Shown: positions 57,318-64,000 of the stretch, in pieces | How positions within the stretch are numbered: the stretch's first letter is position 1 | Layout of the letters: each line of letters opens with the position of its first letter | Source of the DNA: an uncultured Prevotella sp. | GTDB lineage: Bacteria; Bacteroidota; Bacteroidia; Bacteroidales; Bacteroidaceae | NCBI GenBank assembly: GCA_905233825.1 | Contig: CAJOFE010000006.1 | Location: 1-64,000, forward strand | Direction of reading: 5' to 3' | DNA length: 64,000 bases | Program-made: the position numbers and the translations under genes | The notes under the pieces: generated by a model | What the model was told of the DNA's origin: nothing | Seen by the model: only the letters and a program-made list of their open reading frames with translations | The model's database searches: none

Positions 57318-58496
57318 ATGAAAAAGAAGAAATTGTTTTTGACTGCCGTAGTAGCTATGGCGCTTGCCTCGTGTGGTGGCGGCGGCGGTGGCATGAACTT
57401 CGGCGACAATGAGTATCCTGTGGAAGAGGTGAAGACCTCGGCTACGGAGATGCAGACGAAGTATCCTGCCGTGATCAATGGTATTCAGGACGTAGAGATA
57501 CGTCCGAAGCTGTCGGGTTTCCTGACGCAGATTAACGTGACTGAGGGCCAGACGGTGCAAGCTGGTCAGCTGATGTTTGTGATTGACAACGAGACGTACC
57601 AGGCTCAGGTGCGCCAGATGCAGGCTACGGTGAACACCGCCCAGAGTGCTGTGAACACCGCCCAGCTGACGTATGACAACTCGAAGCAGCTGTTCGACAG
57701 TCATGTCATCGGCGAGTATGAGCTGCAGACGGCTGAGAACTCGCTGAAGAGTGCCCAGGCCCAGCTGGCTCAGGCTCAGGCAGGACTGGCATCGGCTCGC
57801 GAGAATCTGAGCTTCTGCTATGTGAAGAGCCCTGCTAGGGGCGTGGTAGGCACGCTGCCTTACAAGAAGGGTGCGCTGGTGAGCGCCTCGAACGTGCTGA
57901 CCCATGTGTCGGACATCAGCCAGATGGAGGTGTATTTCTCGATGACCGAGAAGGACATGCTGGCGATGGCGAAGGCCGAGGGTGGCCTGAAGGGTGCCAT
58001 CGAGCAGTTCCCCAGCGTGAGGCTGCAGCTGGCCGACGGTACGGTGTATGGCTATGAGGGTCATGTGGCTGCCATCAGTGGCGTCATCGACCAGACTACC
58101 GGCTCCGTGCAGCTGAAGGCCCGCTTCCCCAATCCTGAGAGCCTGCTGAAGAGCGGTGGCAGCGGCACCATCATCATTCCGCGTGCCAGCGAGGGCGTCA
58201 TCGTCATTCCACAGCGTGTGGTATCGGAGGTGCAGAACAAGAAGTTCGTGTATCTGCTGAACGACAGCAACAAGGTGGTATATACCGAGATTACCGTTGA
58301 CCCGCAGACCGACGGCATGAACTATATCGTGACCAGTGGCCTGAAGGCTGGCGACAAGTATGTGACCAACGGCATCACCAAGCTGCAGGACCAGATGGAG
58401 ATTGTGCCCATCACGCCTCAGCGCTACGAGGAGAAGATCCAGGAGCAGGCTAAGGCCATGAGCGCCGGTGATATTGTGGATGCGATGAAAAAATAA
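57318..58496 (+). CDS. RND efflux periplasmic adaptor (membrane fusion protein)
   Basis: A 392-residue lipoprotein of the AcrA/MexA type. The signal MKKKKLFLTAVVAMALASC ends in a lipobox. Then come the barrel-sandwich lipoyl halves (IRPKLSGFLTQINVTEGQTVQAGQLMFVID and FCYVKSPARGVVGTLPYKKGALVS), between them a Q/A-rich coiled-coil hairpin (TAQSAVNTAQLTYDN, AQAQLAQAQAGLASA), and beta-barrel and membrane-proximal domains. It connects the inner-membrane pump and the outer-membrane channel. The start at 57318 is preferred over 57261 and 57285, which lie in or near the promoter. It is the first gene of an adaptor-pump-channel operon. Confidence 0.94.
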   Translation: MKKKKLFLTAVVAMALASCGGGGGGMNFGDNEYPVEEVKTSATEMQTKYPAVINGIQDVEIRPKLSGFLTQINVTEGQTVQAGQLMFVIDNETYQAQVRQMQATVNTAQSAVNTAQLTYDNSKQLFDSHVIGEYELQTAENSLKSAQAQLAQAQAGLASARENLSFCYVKSPARGVVGTLPYKKGALVSASNVLTHVSDISQMEVYFSMTEKDMLAMAKAEGGLKGAIEQFPSVRLQLADGTVYGYEGHVAAISGVIDQTTGSVQLKARFPNPESLLKSGGSGTIIIPRASEGVIVIPQRVVSEVQNKKFVYLLNDSNKVVYTEITVDPQTDGMNYIVTSGLKAGDKYVTNGITKLQDQMEIVPITPQRYEEKIQEQAKAMSAGDIVDAMKK

Positions 58497-58861
58497 GATT
58501 TTGGAGTTAAGAATTAAGAATTAAGAATTAAGAGGTATCGGCTTCGCCGAGTAGGAAGGAAGAAGTAGGAATTAAGAGTTAAGATTTAAGAATTAAGAAG
58601 GAAGAGGTATCGGCTTTGCCGAGTAGGAAGGAAGAATTAAGAATTAAGAGTTAAGAGGTATCGGCTGCGCCGAGTATAAATTAAGAAGGAAGAAGTACTT
58701 CTAACATCTAAAATCGCACTTGCCGAAGGCAAGACCTCTAAATTCTAAAATCTAACATCTAAATTGCCAAGGGCAAGACCTCTAAAATCTAAATTCTAAA
58801 ATCTTACTTGCCAAAGGCAACACCTCTAAATTCTAAACTCTAAATTTTAAATTGCAGAAGT
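58497..58861. repeat. Composite array of period-7 tracts and hairpin cores
   Basis: No gene. GAATTAA and GGAAGAA heptamers alternate with three copies of the core GGTATCGGC-(TTC/TTT/TGC)-GCCGAGTA (near 58533, 58609, 58659), then TCTAAAA/TCTAAAT heptamers alternate with three copies of CTTGCC-nnn-GGCAA(G/C)ACCTCTAA (near 58726, 58767, 58808). It splits the adaptor gene from the pump gene by 365 bp. It is the largest and best ordered array in the window. Confidence 0.9.
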
Positions 58862-61800
58862 ATGACTTTTACCAATTTTATCAAACGCCCGGTGCTCTCG
58901 ACGGTGATCTCAATTCTCATCGTCATACTGGGTTTCATCGGGCTCTTTTCGCTGCCTATTGAGCAGTATCCCGATATTGCACCGCCTACCGTTGTCGTGC
59001 ATACCAGCTATCCTGGTGCCGATGCCGAGACCGTGAAGAACTCCGTGCTGGCACCGCTGGAGGAGAGCATCAACGGTGTGGAAGGTATGGACTATATCAG
59101 CTCGTCGGCTTCCAGCGGCTCGGCCAGCATGACCATCATGTTCCGTCAGGGCATGAACCCCGACATGTGTGCCGTGAACGTGCAGAACCGCGTGCAGCAG
59201 GCTCTGGCCCTGCTGCCTGCCGAGGTGACGCGCATCGGCGTGACGGTGATGAAGCGTCAGACCTCGCAGGTGATGATGTTCACCCTGACGAGTGACGGAC
59301 GCTACGACGACCAGTTCCTGACGAACTACTCGAACATCAACATCATCCCTGCCATCAAGCGTATCCAGGGCGTGGGCGACGTGCAGAGCCCTGGTCTGAA
59401 GACCTATGCCATGCGTATCTGGCTGAAGCCGGAGGTGCTGAAGCAGTATAACCTGATGCCCTCTGACATCAGCAATCTGCTGGCTGAGCAGAACATCGAG
59501 GCTGCTCCGGGTAACTTCGGACAGGAGAGCGAAGTGGCCTTTGAGTATTCCATGCGCTACACCGGTCGCCTGAAGAGTGCCGAGGAGTTTGGCGACATCG
59601 TCATCACCAGCGACAGCGAGGGTAACACGCTGAAGCTGAAGGACGTTGCCGACATCGAGCTGGGCGGACAGCAATACACGGTGTCGATGAAGAACAACAA
59701 CGTGCCGTCGGTGATGGGTATGGTGCAGCAGATTGCCGGCTCCAACGCCAACGAGATTGCCAAGCAGGTGAAGAAGGAGCTGGAGGAGCAGCAGAAGCTG
59801 ATGCCACCGGGCATGTTCTACAAGATCAACTACGACGTCACGGAGTTCCTCTATGCCTCTATCGAGGAGGTGGTGTTCACCCTGTTGATGACGCTCATCC
59901 TGGTGTTCCTCGTGGTGTATATCTTCCTGCAGGACATGCGCTCGACGCTCATCCCGCTGATTGCCGTGCCGGTGTCGCTTATCGGTACGTTCTTCTTCCT
60001 GAACGTCTTCGGATTCTCCATCAACCTGCTCACGCTATCCGCCTTGCTGCTCGCCATCGCCATCGTGGTCGATGATGCCATCGTGGTGGTCGAGGCGGTG
60101 CATGCGAAGCTGGATCAGGGCTACAAGAGCCCGCTGGCTGCCAGTATAGATGCCATGAACGAGATTTCGGGCGCCATCATCTCCATCACGCTGGTGATGG
60201 CTTCGGTGTTCATCCCCGTGTCGTTCCTCGGTGGAACGACGGGTACGTTCTACCGCGAGTTCGGTGTGACGATGGCAGTCTCGATCTTCATCTCGGCACT
60301 GAACGCCCTGACGCTGTCGCCGGCTCTCTGTGCCATCTTCCTGAAGCCTCACGACAAGGACGGCAAGGAGAAGAAGATGTCGCTGGTGGATCGTTTCCAT
60401 GCGTCGTTCAACGCCAGCTACGACAAGATTCTGGCAAAATATAAGACTCGTGTGGAGAAGAGCGTGCGCAAGCCGCTGCTCATCGGCATCATCGTCGTGG
60501 TGGGCATTGCTGCGCTGGCTGGCACCATGCAGGTGACGAAGTCAGGTCTGGTGCCCGACGAGGACACGGGAACGCTGTTCTGCACCATCTCCATGCCGCC
60601 TGCCACCTCTGTGGCCCGTACGCGTCAGATCATCAACGAGGTGGACAGCATCCTGGCTGCCGACCCCGCCATCCAGAGCCGCGAGCAGATTCAGGGCTAC
60701 AACTTCATTGCCGGTGCCGGTTCCGACCAGGCCACGTTCATCCTGAAGCTGAAGCCCTTTAAGGAGCGCCAGAAGGGATTCTGGTGGAAGCTCAGCGGAC
60801 TGTGGCAGGGCGACGGTATCTACCGTTTCTTCCTGAACCCGATGGAATCGACGGGTGTCATCGCCCAGATATTCATCAAGACGGCCCACATCAAGGATGC
60901 CAAGATCCTGGCGTTCGCTCCGCCTATGATTCCCGGCTTCTCGGCCAACAGCGGCTTGTCGCTGGTCATGCAGGACCGTACGGGTGGCTCGCTGGATCGC
61001 TTCTTCCAGATTGTGACCGACTATATCGCTGCCCTGAACAAGCGTCCTGAGATTCAGATGGCACAGACGTCCTACAACCCCTCCTATCCGCAGTATATGA
61101 TTCATGTGGATGTGCCCAAGTGTAAGCAGGCAGGCATCTCGCCCACCATCGTGCTTTCCACGCTGCAGGGCTACTATGGCGGTCTGTATGCCTCGAACTT
61201 CAACGCCTACGGTAAGCTGTACCGTGTGATGATACAGGGCGCTCCTGAGACACGTATGACGGCTGAGAGCCTGAACAATATCTATGTACGCACACCGGCA
61301 GGCATGGCGCCCATCCAGGAGTTCTGCCAGCTGGAGCGTGTCTATGGCCCGACGAACATCAACCGCTTCAACCTCTTCACGTCGATCAACGTGACGGCAA
61401 CGGTGGCCAACGGCTATTCTACGGGTGAGGCCATCAAGGCGGCACAGGAAGTGGCTGCCGAGATGCTGCCTACGGGCTATACCTACGACTACAGCGGTCT
61501 GACGCGCGAGGAGGCAAAATCGACCAACTCCACGGCCATGATCTTCCTGTTGTGCTTCATGTTCATCTACCTCATCCTGGCTGCCCAGTACGAGAGCTAC
61601 CTCCTGCCGTTTGCAGTGCTGCTCTCAGTGCCCTTCGGACTGGCAGGATGCTTCCTGTTCACCATGCTCTTCGGCCATGCGAACGACATCTACATGCAGA
61701 TATCGCTCATCATGCTGATCGGTCTGCTGGCCAAGAACGCCATCCTGATTGTGCAGTTCGCACTGGAGCGCCGTCAGACGGGTATGGCCATCTCGTGGTC

Positions 61801-62119
61801 GGCCGTCTTGGGTGCCGCAGCCCGTCTGCGTCCTATCCTCATGACGTCGCTGGCCATGATTATCGGTCTGCTGCCACTGATGTTTGCATCGGGCGTAGGC
61901 AAGAACGGTAACCAGACGCTGGGTGCTGCTGCCGTGGGCGGCATGCTCATCGGTACGCTCTGCCAGATCTTCGTGGTGCCCGCCCTGTTCGTCGTCTTCC
62001 AGTCGCTGCAGGAGAAGTTCCGTCCCATGAAGTTCGAGGGCGACGAGGAGAATCCCGACGTCACCACCGAGCTGCAGCAGTATGCAAAGAGACCTGTGGA
62101 ATATGAAATTGAAAAGTAG
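58862..62119 (+). CDS. RND multidrug efflux pump, HAE1/AcrB family
   Basis: A 1085-residue inner-membrane proton-driven exporter. Twelve membrane helices; the N-terminus MTFTNFIKRPVLSTVISILIVILGFIGLFSLPIEQYPDIAPPTV and the A motif-like GLLAKNAILIVQFA are typical. The helix-4 acidic pair is in LLLAIAIVVDDAIVVVEAVHA, and two large periplasmic loops have the AcrB repeat (YDYSGLTREEAKSTNSTAM). It should export hydrophobic drugs or bile-type compounds with the adaptor and channel encoded on each side. Length is normal. Confidence 0.95.
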   Translation: MTFTNFIKRPVLSTVISILIVILGFIGLFSLPIEQYPDIAPPTVVVHTSYPGADAETVKNSVLAPLEESINGVEGMDYISSSASSGSASMTIMFRQGMNPDMCAVNVQNRVQQALALLPAEVTRIGVTVMKRQTSQVMMFTLTSDGRYDDQFLTNYSNINIIPAIKRIQGVGDVQSPGLKTYAMRIWLKPEVLKQYNLMPSDISNLLAEQNIEAAPGNFGQESEVAFEYSMRYTGRLKSAEEFGDIVITSDSEGNTLKLKDVADIELGGQQYTVSMKNNNVPSVMGMVQQIAGSNANEIAKQVKKELEEQQKLMPPGMFYKINYDVTEFLYASIEEVVFTLLMTLILVFLVVYIFLQDMRSTLIPLIAVPVSLIGTFFFLNVFGFSINLLTLSALLLAIAIVVDDAIVVVEAVHAKLDQGYKSPLAASIDAMNEISGAIISITLVMASVFIPVSFLGGTTGTFYREFGVTMAVSIFISALNALTLSPALCAIFLKPHDKDGKEKKMSLVDRFHASFNASYDKILAKYKTRVEKSVRKPLLIGIIVVVGIAALAGTMQVTKSGLVPDEDTGTLFCTISMPPATSVARTRQIINEVDSILAADPAIQSREQIQGYNFIAGAGSDQATFILKLKPFKERQKGFWWKLSGLWQGDGIYRFFLNPMESTGVIAQIFIKTAHIKDAKILAFAPPMIPGFSANSGLSLVMQDRTGGSLDRFFQIVTDYIAALNKRPEIQMAQTSYNPSYPQYMIHVDVPKCKQAGISPTIVLSTLQGYYGGLYASNFNAYGKLYRVMIQGAPETRMTAESLNNIYVRTPAGMAPIQEFCQLERVYGPTNINRFNLFTSINVTATVANGYSTGEAIKAAQEVAAEMLPTGYTYDYSGLTREEAKSTNSTAMIFLLCFMFIYLILAAQYESYLLPFAVLLSVPFGLAGCFLFTMLFGHANDIYMQISLIMLIGLLAKNAILIVQFALERRQTGMAISWSAVLGAAARLRPILMTSLAMIIGLLPLMFASGVGKNGNQTLGAAAVGGMLIGTLCQIFVVPALFVVFQSLQEKFRPMKFEGDEENPDVTTELQQYAKRPVEYEIEK

Positions 62120-62164
62120 AGCCTACCCCCCGCCCCCTCCCAGAGAGGAGGGGAGAGGAGGCTT
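62120..62164. repeat. GC-rich palindromic element between pump and channel genes
   Basis: AGCCTACCCCC then GCCCCCTCCCAGAGAGGAGGGG then AGAGGAGGCTT. It begins 1 bp after the pump stop codon and can form a strong hairpin. A second, opposite-facing unit lies 58 bp further inside the channel gene. Confidence 0.85.
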
Positions 62165-62188
62165 GACATGATAATAAGGAAAGAAGAT

Positions 62189-63607
62189 ATGAATATAAAA
62201 GGAATCGTTAAAAGCATATTGAAGCCCCTCCATTGGGGAGGGGTTGGGGTAGGCTTACTCCTGCTGGCCAGCTGTGGACTCTACAATAAGTATGAGCGGC
62301 CTGACGTGGAAACGCAGGGTCTGATCCGCGATGTGGTGAGCGACGTCGATACCCTTGTCACGAATACTGACGAGAACTTCGGCCAGCTGCCCTGGCGAGA
62401 GGTCTTTACCGACCCCCAGCTGCAGGCACTCATTGAGACGGCCTTGGAGAACAATACCGACCTGCGCAATGCTGCGCTGAACGTGCAGATGATGCAGGAC
62501 ATGCTGAAGGTGGCCAAGCTGGCCTTCCTGCCTGGCGTGGCCGTCGCTCCCAGCGGCACCATCAGCCGTGTGCAGATGGACGGTGCCACCACCTCGAAGA
62601 CCTATCAGCTGCCCATCTCGGCATCGTGGAATGTCGATCTCTTCGGCAATATCCTCTCGCAGAAACGCTCGGCACAGGTGCAGCTGCTCATGATGAAAGA
62701 CTATCAGGTGGCTGCCCAGACGGGCATCATCTGTGGTGTTGCAACCCTCTACTACACGCTGATGATGCTCGACGAGCAACTGGCCATCCTCAACGACATG
62801 GAAGGGCTGACGAAGGAGACGTGGGACATGATGAAGCTGCAGATGCAGCTCGGACGTGCCCGCTCTACCAGCGTGCAGAGTGCTGAGGCAAGCTACTATC
62901 AGGTGCAGGCCAACGCCGTCGATCTGAAGCGGCAGATACGTGAGATGGAGAACGCCCTCTCGCTGCTGCTCAACGAGGCTGGCCACCGCATCGACCGTGG
63001 CTCGTTCTACAACCAGTCGTTGCCCGAGAAGTTCGCCGCCGGCGTAGGCATTCAGCTGCTCTCGAACCGTGCCGACGTGCACGCTGCCGAGATGGCACTG
63101 GCACAGTGCTTCTACGACGTGGAGACGGCCCGCTCGAAGTTCTACCCGAACATCACCATCACCGGCACGGCAGCGTTTACCAACAACCTCGGTGCTGTGG
63201 TCAATCCCGGCAAGTGGCTACTCTCTGCCGTAGGCAGCCTCACGCAGCCCATCTTCCAGCACGGACAGATAGTGGCTGGCCTGAAGGTGGCAAAAGCTAA
63301 GCAGGAGCAGGCCTACAACACCTGGCAGAACACCATCCTGAAGGCTGGCAACGAGGTGAGCAACGCCCTGCTCACCTATAGCACCAGCGACGAGAAGAGC
63401 CAGCTCGACCAGAAGCAGGTGGAGCTATACACACAGAATGTGGAGGACACCCGCAAGCTCTACGTCTCGCGTGGCAGCAGCTATCTGGAGGTCATTCAGG
63501 CCCAGTCCTCACTCCTCAACGCCCGCATCTCGAAGGTCAGCGACGACTTTGCCAAGATGCAGGCCGTGGTGACGCTCTATCAGGCACTTGGCGGGGGCAG
63601 CCGATGA
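62189..63607 (+). CDS. Outer-membrane efflux lipoprotein (OprM/NodT type)
   Basis: A 472-residue outer-membrane factor, the TolC-like exit channel of the RND system. Two repeated outer_membrane_efflux domains can be seen (LIETALENNTDLRNAALNVQMM and EMALAQCFYDVETARSKFYPNITITG; SASWNVDLFGNI). The lipobox is LLASC (Cys29 from ATG 62189). Codons 12-23 of the signal peptide (LKPLHWGGVGVG) come from a GC-rich palindromic repeat with AAGCC...GGCTT ends (62222-62256), so the native signal was altered but kept a hydrophobic run (GVGLLLLASC). The start at 62189 is preferred over 62168 for its GGAAAGAAG ribosome site. Confidence 0.92.
   Translation: MNIKGIVKSILKPLHWGGVGVGLLLLASCGLYNKYERPDVETQGLIRDVVSDVDTLVTNTDENFGQLPWREVFTDPQLQALIETALENNTDLRNAALNVQMMQDMLKVAKLAFLPGVAVAPSGTISRVQMDGATTSKTYQLPISASWNVDLFGNILSQKRSAQVQLLMMKDYQVAAQTGIICGVATLYYTLMMLDEQLAILNDMEGLTKETWDMMKLQMQLGRARSTSVQSAEASYYQVQANAVDLKRQIREMENALSLLLNEAGHRIDRGSFYNQSLPEKFAAGVGIQLLSNRADVHAAEMALAQCFYDVETARSKFYPNITITGTAAFTNNLGAVVNPGKWLLSAVGSLTQPIFQHGQIVAGLKVAKAKQEQAYNTWQNTILKAGNEVSNALLTYSTSDEKSQLDQKQVELYTQNVEDTRKLYVSRGSSYLEVIQAQSSLLNARISKVSDDFAKMQAVVTLYQALGGGSR
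62222..62256. repeat. GC-rich palindromic element inside a lipoprotein signal peptide
   Basis: AAGCCCCTCCATTGGGGAGG then GGTTGGGGTAGGCTT, with AAGCC and GGCTT ends. It is an inverted relative of 12779-12815. Confidence 0.85.
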
Positions 63608-63650
63608 GACAGATTTGTTATGATGTTATTATGTCTTTAAACCAGTTATT

Positions 63651-64000
63651 ATGGCAAGCGAAATAAGTCCAAGAGCTGAAATATCGCCTAAGGCGAAAAT
63701 CGGCAACAACTGCAAGATATTCCCCTTCGTCTATATCGAGGACGACGTGGAGATAGGCGACAACTGCATCATCTTCCCCTTCGTCAGCATCCTCGACGGT
63801 ACCCGCATGGGTGCCCATAACAAGGTGCATCAGGGAAGCGTCATCGGTGCCCTGCCGCAGGACTTCGACTTCCGTGGAGAGAAGTCGGAGTGCATCATCG
63901 GCGATAACAACATCATCCGTGAGAACGTGGTCATCAACCGTGCCACCCATACTGGCGGCAAGACCGTCATTGGCAACGACAACGTGCTCATGGAGGGTGC
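63651..64000 (+). CDS. lpxA: LpxA-type acyl-ACP-UDP-GlcNAc acyltransferase (partial at window end)
   Basis: The first 116 codons of a left-handed beta-helix protein: ISPRAEISPKAKIGNNCKIFPFVYIEDDVEIGDNC with hexapeptide repeats, and the LpxA signature SVIGALPQDFDFRGEKSECIIGDNNIIRENVVINRAT. LpxA adds the 3-hydroxyacyl chain to UDP-GlcNAc as the first step of lipid A synthesis. The usual Bacteroidota lpxD-lpxC-fabZ/lpxA cluster is not around it, so this may be a second, LpxA-like acyltransferase. It starts 43 bp after the efflux channel gene and may share its transcript. The rest lies outside the window. Confidence 0.85.
   Translation, partial: MASEISPRAEISPKAKIGNNCKIFPFVYIEDDVEIGDNCIIFPFVSILDGTRMGAHNKVHQGSVIGALPQDFDFRGEKSECIIGDNNIIRENVVINRATHTGGKTVIGNDNVLMEG

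Noticed and set aside
1..64000. tRNA or rRNA genes, and a prophage or integrative element
   Set aside because: No tRNA cloverleaf, rRNA stretch, integrase, relaxase or phage structural gene was seen; the ORF6N and four-helix genes alone do not make a prophage.

Overview
The window reads as chromosomal DNA of a member of the Bacteroidota, most likely Prevotella or a close relative. Supporting signs are many -33/-7 promoters of the TTTG-N19-22-TAnnTTTG type, weak Shine-Dalgarno sequences, a glsB/glsA glycine-lipid gene pair, secreted plant- and host-glycan enzymes (GH29 fucosidase, CE8 pectinesterase), and a division/wall cluster in the usual Bacteroidota order with murF elsewhere. The genus call is inference; no rRNA or tRNA gene was seen.

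Layout. 1-4.4 kb: a gene end, a DUF3737 beta-helix protein, a MalY/PatB-type aminotransferase, a hemolysin III protein and a WG-repeat lipoprotein. 4.4-7.8 kb: RNase R between two repeat-rich intergenic regions. 7.8-11.6 kb: accessory region with an ORF6N-domain gene, a small membrane protein, a degraded fucosidase 3' end, a HigBA-like toxin-antitoxin locus whose toxin is frameshifted, and an intact GH29 fucosidase. 11.7-23.4 kb: cell-envelope glycolipid genes: epimerase, PAP2 phosphatase, LpxL-type acyltransferase, LPS-kinase-like protein, two LicD proteins, GT9, GT2, two GT4-type transferases, a LicC-like nucleotidyltransferase and a HisC-like aminotransferase. 23.4-28.1 kb: cdaA, folP, murF and pectinesterase. 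28.2-36.4 kb: a DUF3089 hydrolase broken by one amber codon, a cupin lipoprotein, and a likely operon of substrate-binding protein, SpoIIE-type phosphatase/kinase, STAS protein, RelA/SpoT-type synthetase and SLC13 transporter. 36.8-41 kb: zinc-type P-ATPase and glsB/glsA. 41.3-56.9 kb: complete dcw cluster mraZ-rsmH-ftsL-ftsI-murE-mraY-murD-ftsW-murG-murC-ftsQ-ftsA-ftsZ. 57.3-64 kb: RND efflux operon followed by an lpxA-type gene cut by the window end.

The most unusual signal is a set of small repeat elements spread through the whole window, between genes and also inside them in frame. Two kinds recur. One is a GC-rich palindromic element with AAGCC...GGCTT ends and a CCCCTCC/GGAGGGG core. 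The other is a tract built from tandem 7-nt units whose unit sequence differs from tract to tract (GAATTAA, GTAAGTA, GGTGAGT, GATTGGT, GGATAAT, AATAGCC and so on) but whose period stays 7; some carry a short GC hairpin. They appear to be translated inside RNase R, DHPS, the zinc ATPase (five places), two sugar-transfer proteins and the signal peptide of an efflux lipoprotein, and they form start or end codons of several other genes. I know the analogous Rickettsia palindromic elements from the literature, but I do not recognise a described period-7 class, so this is the main candidate for an undescribed system.
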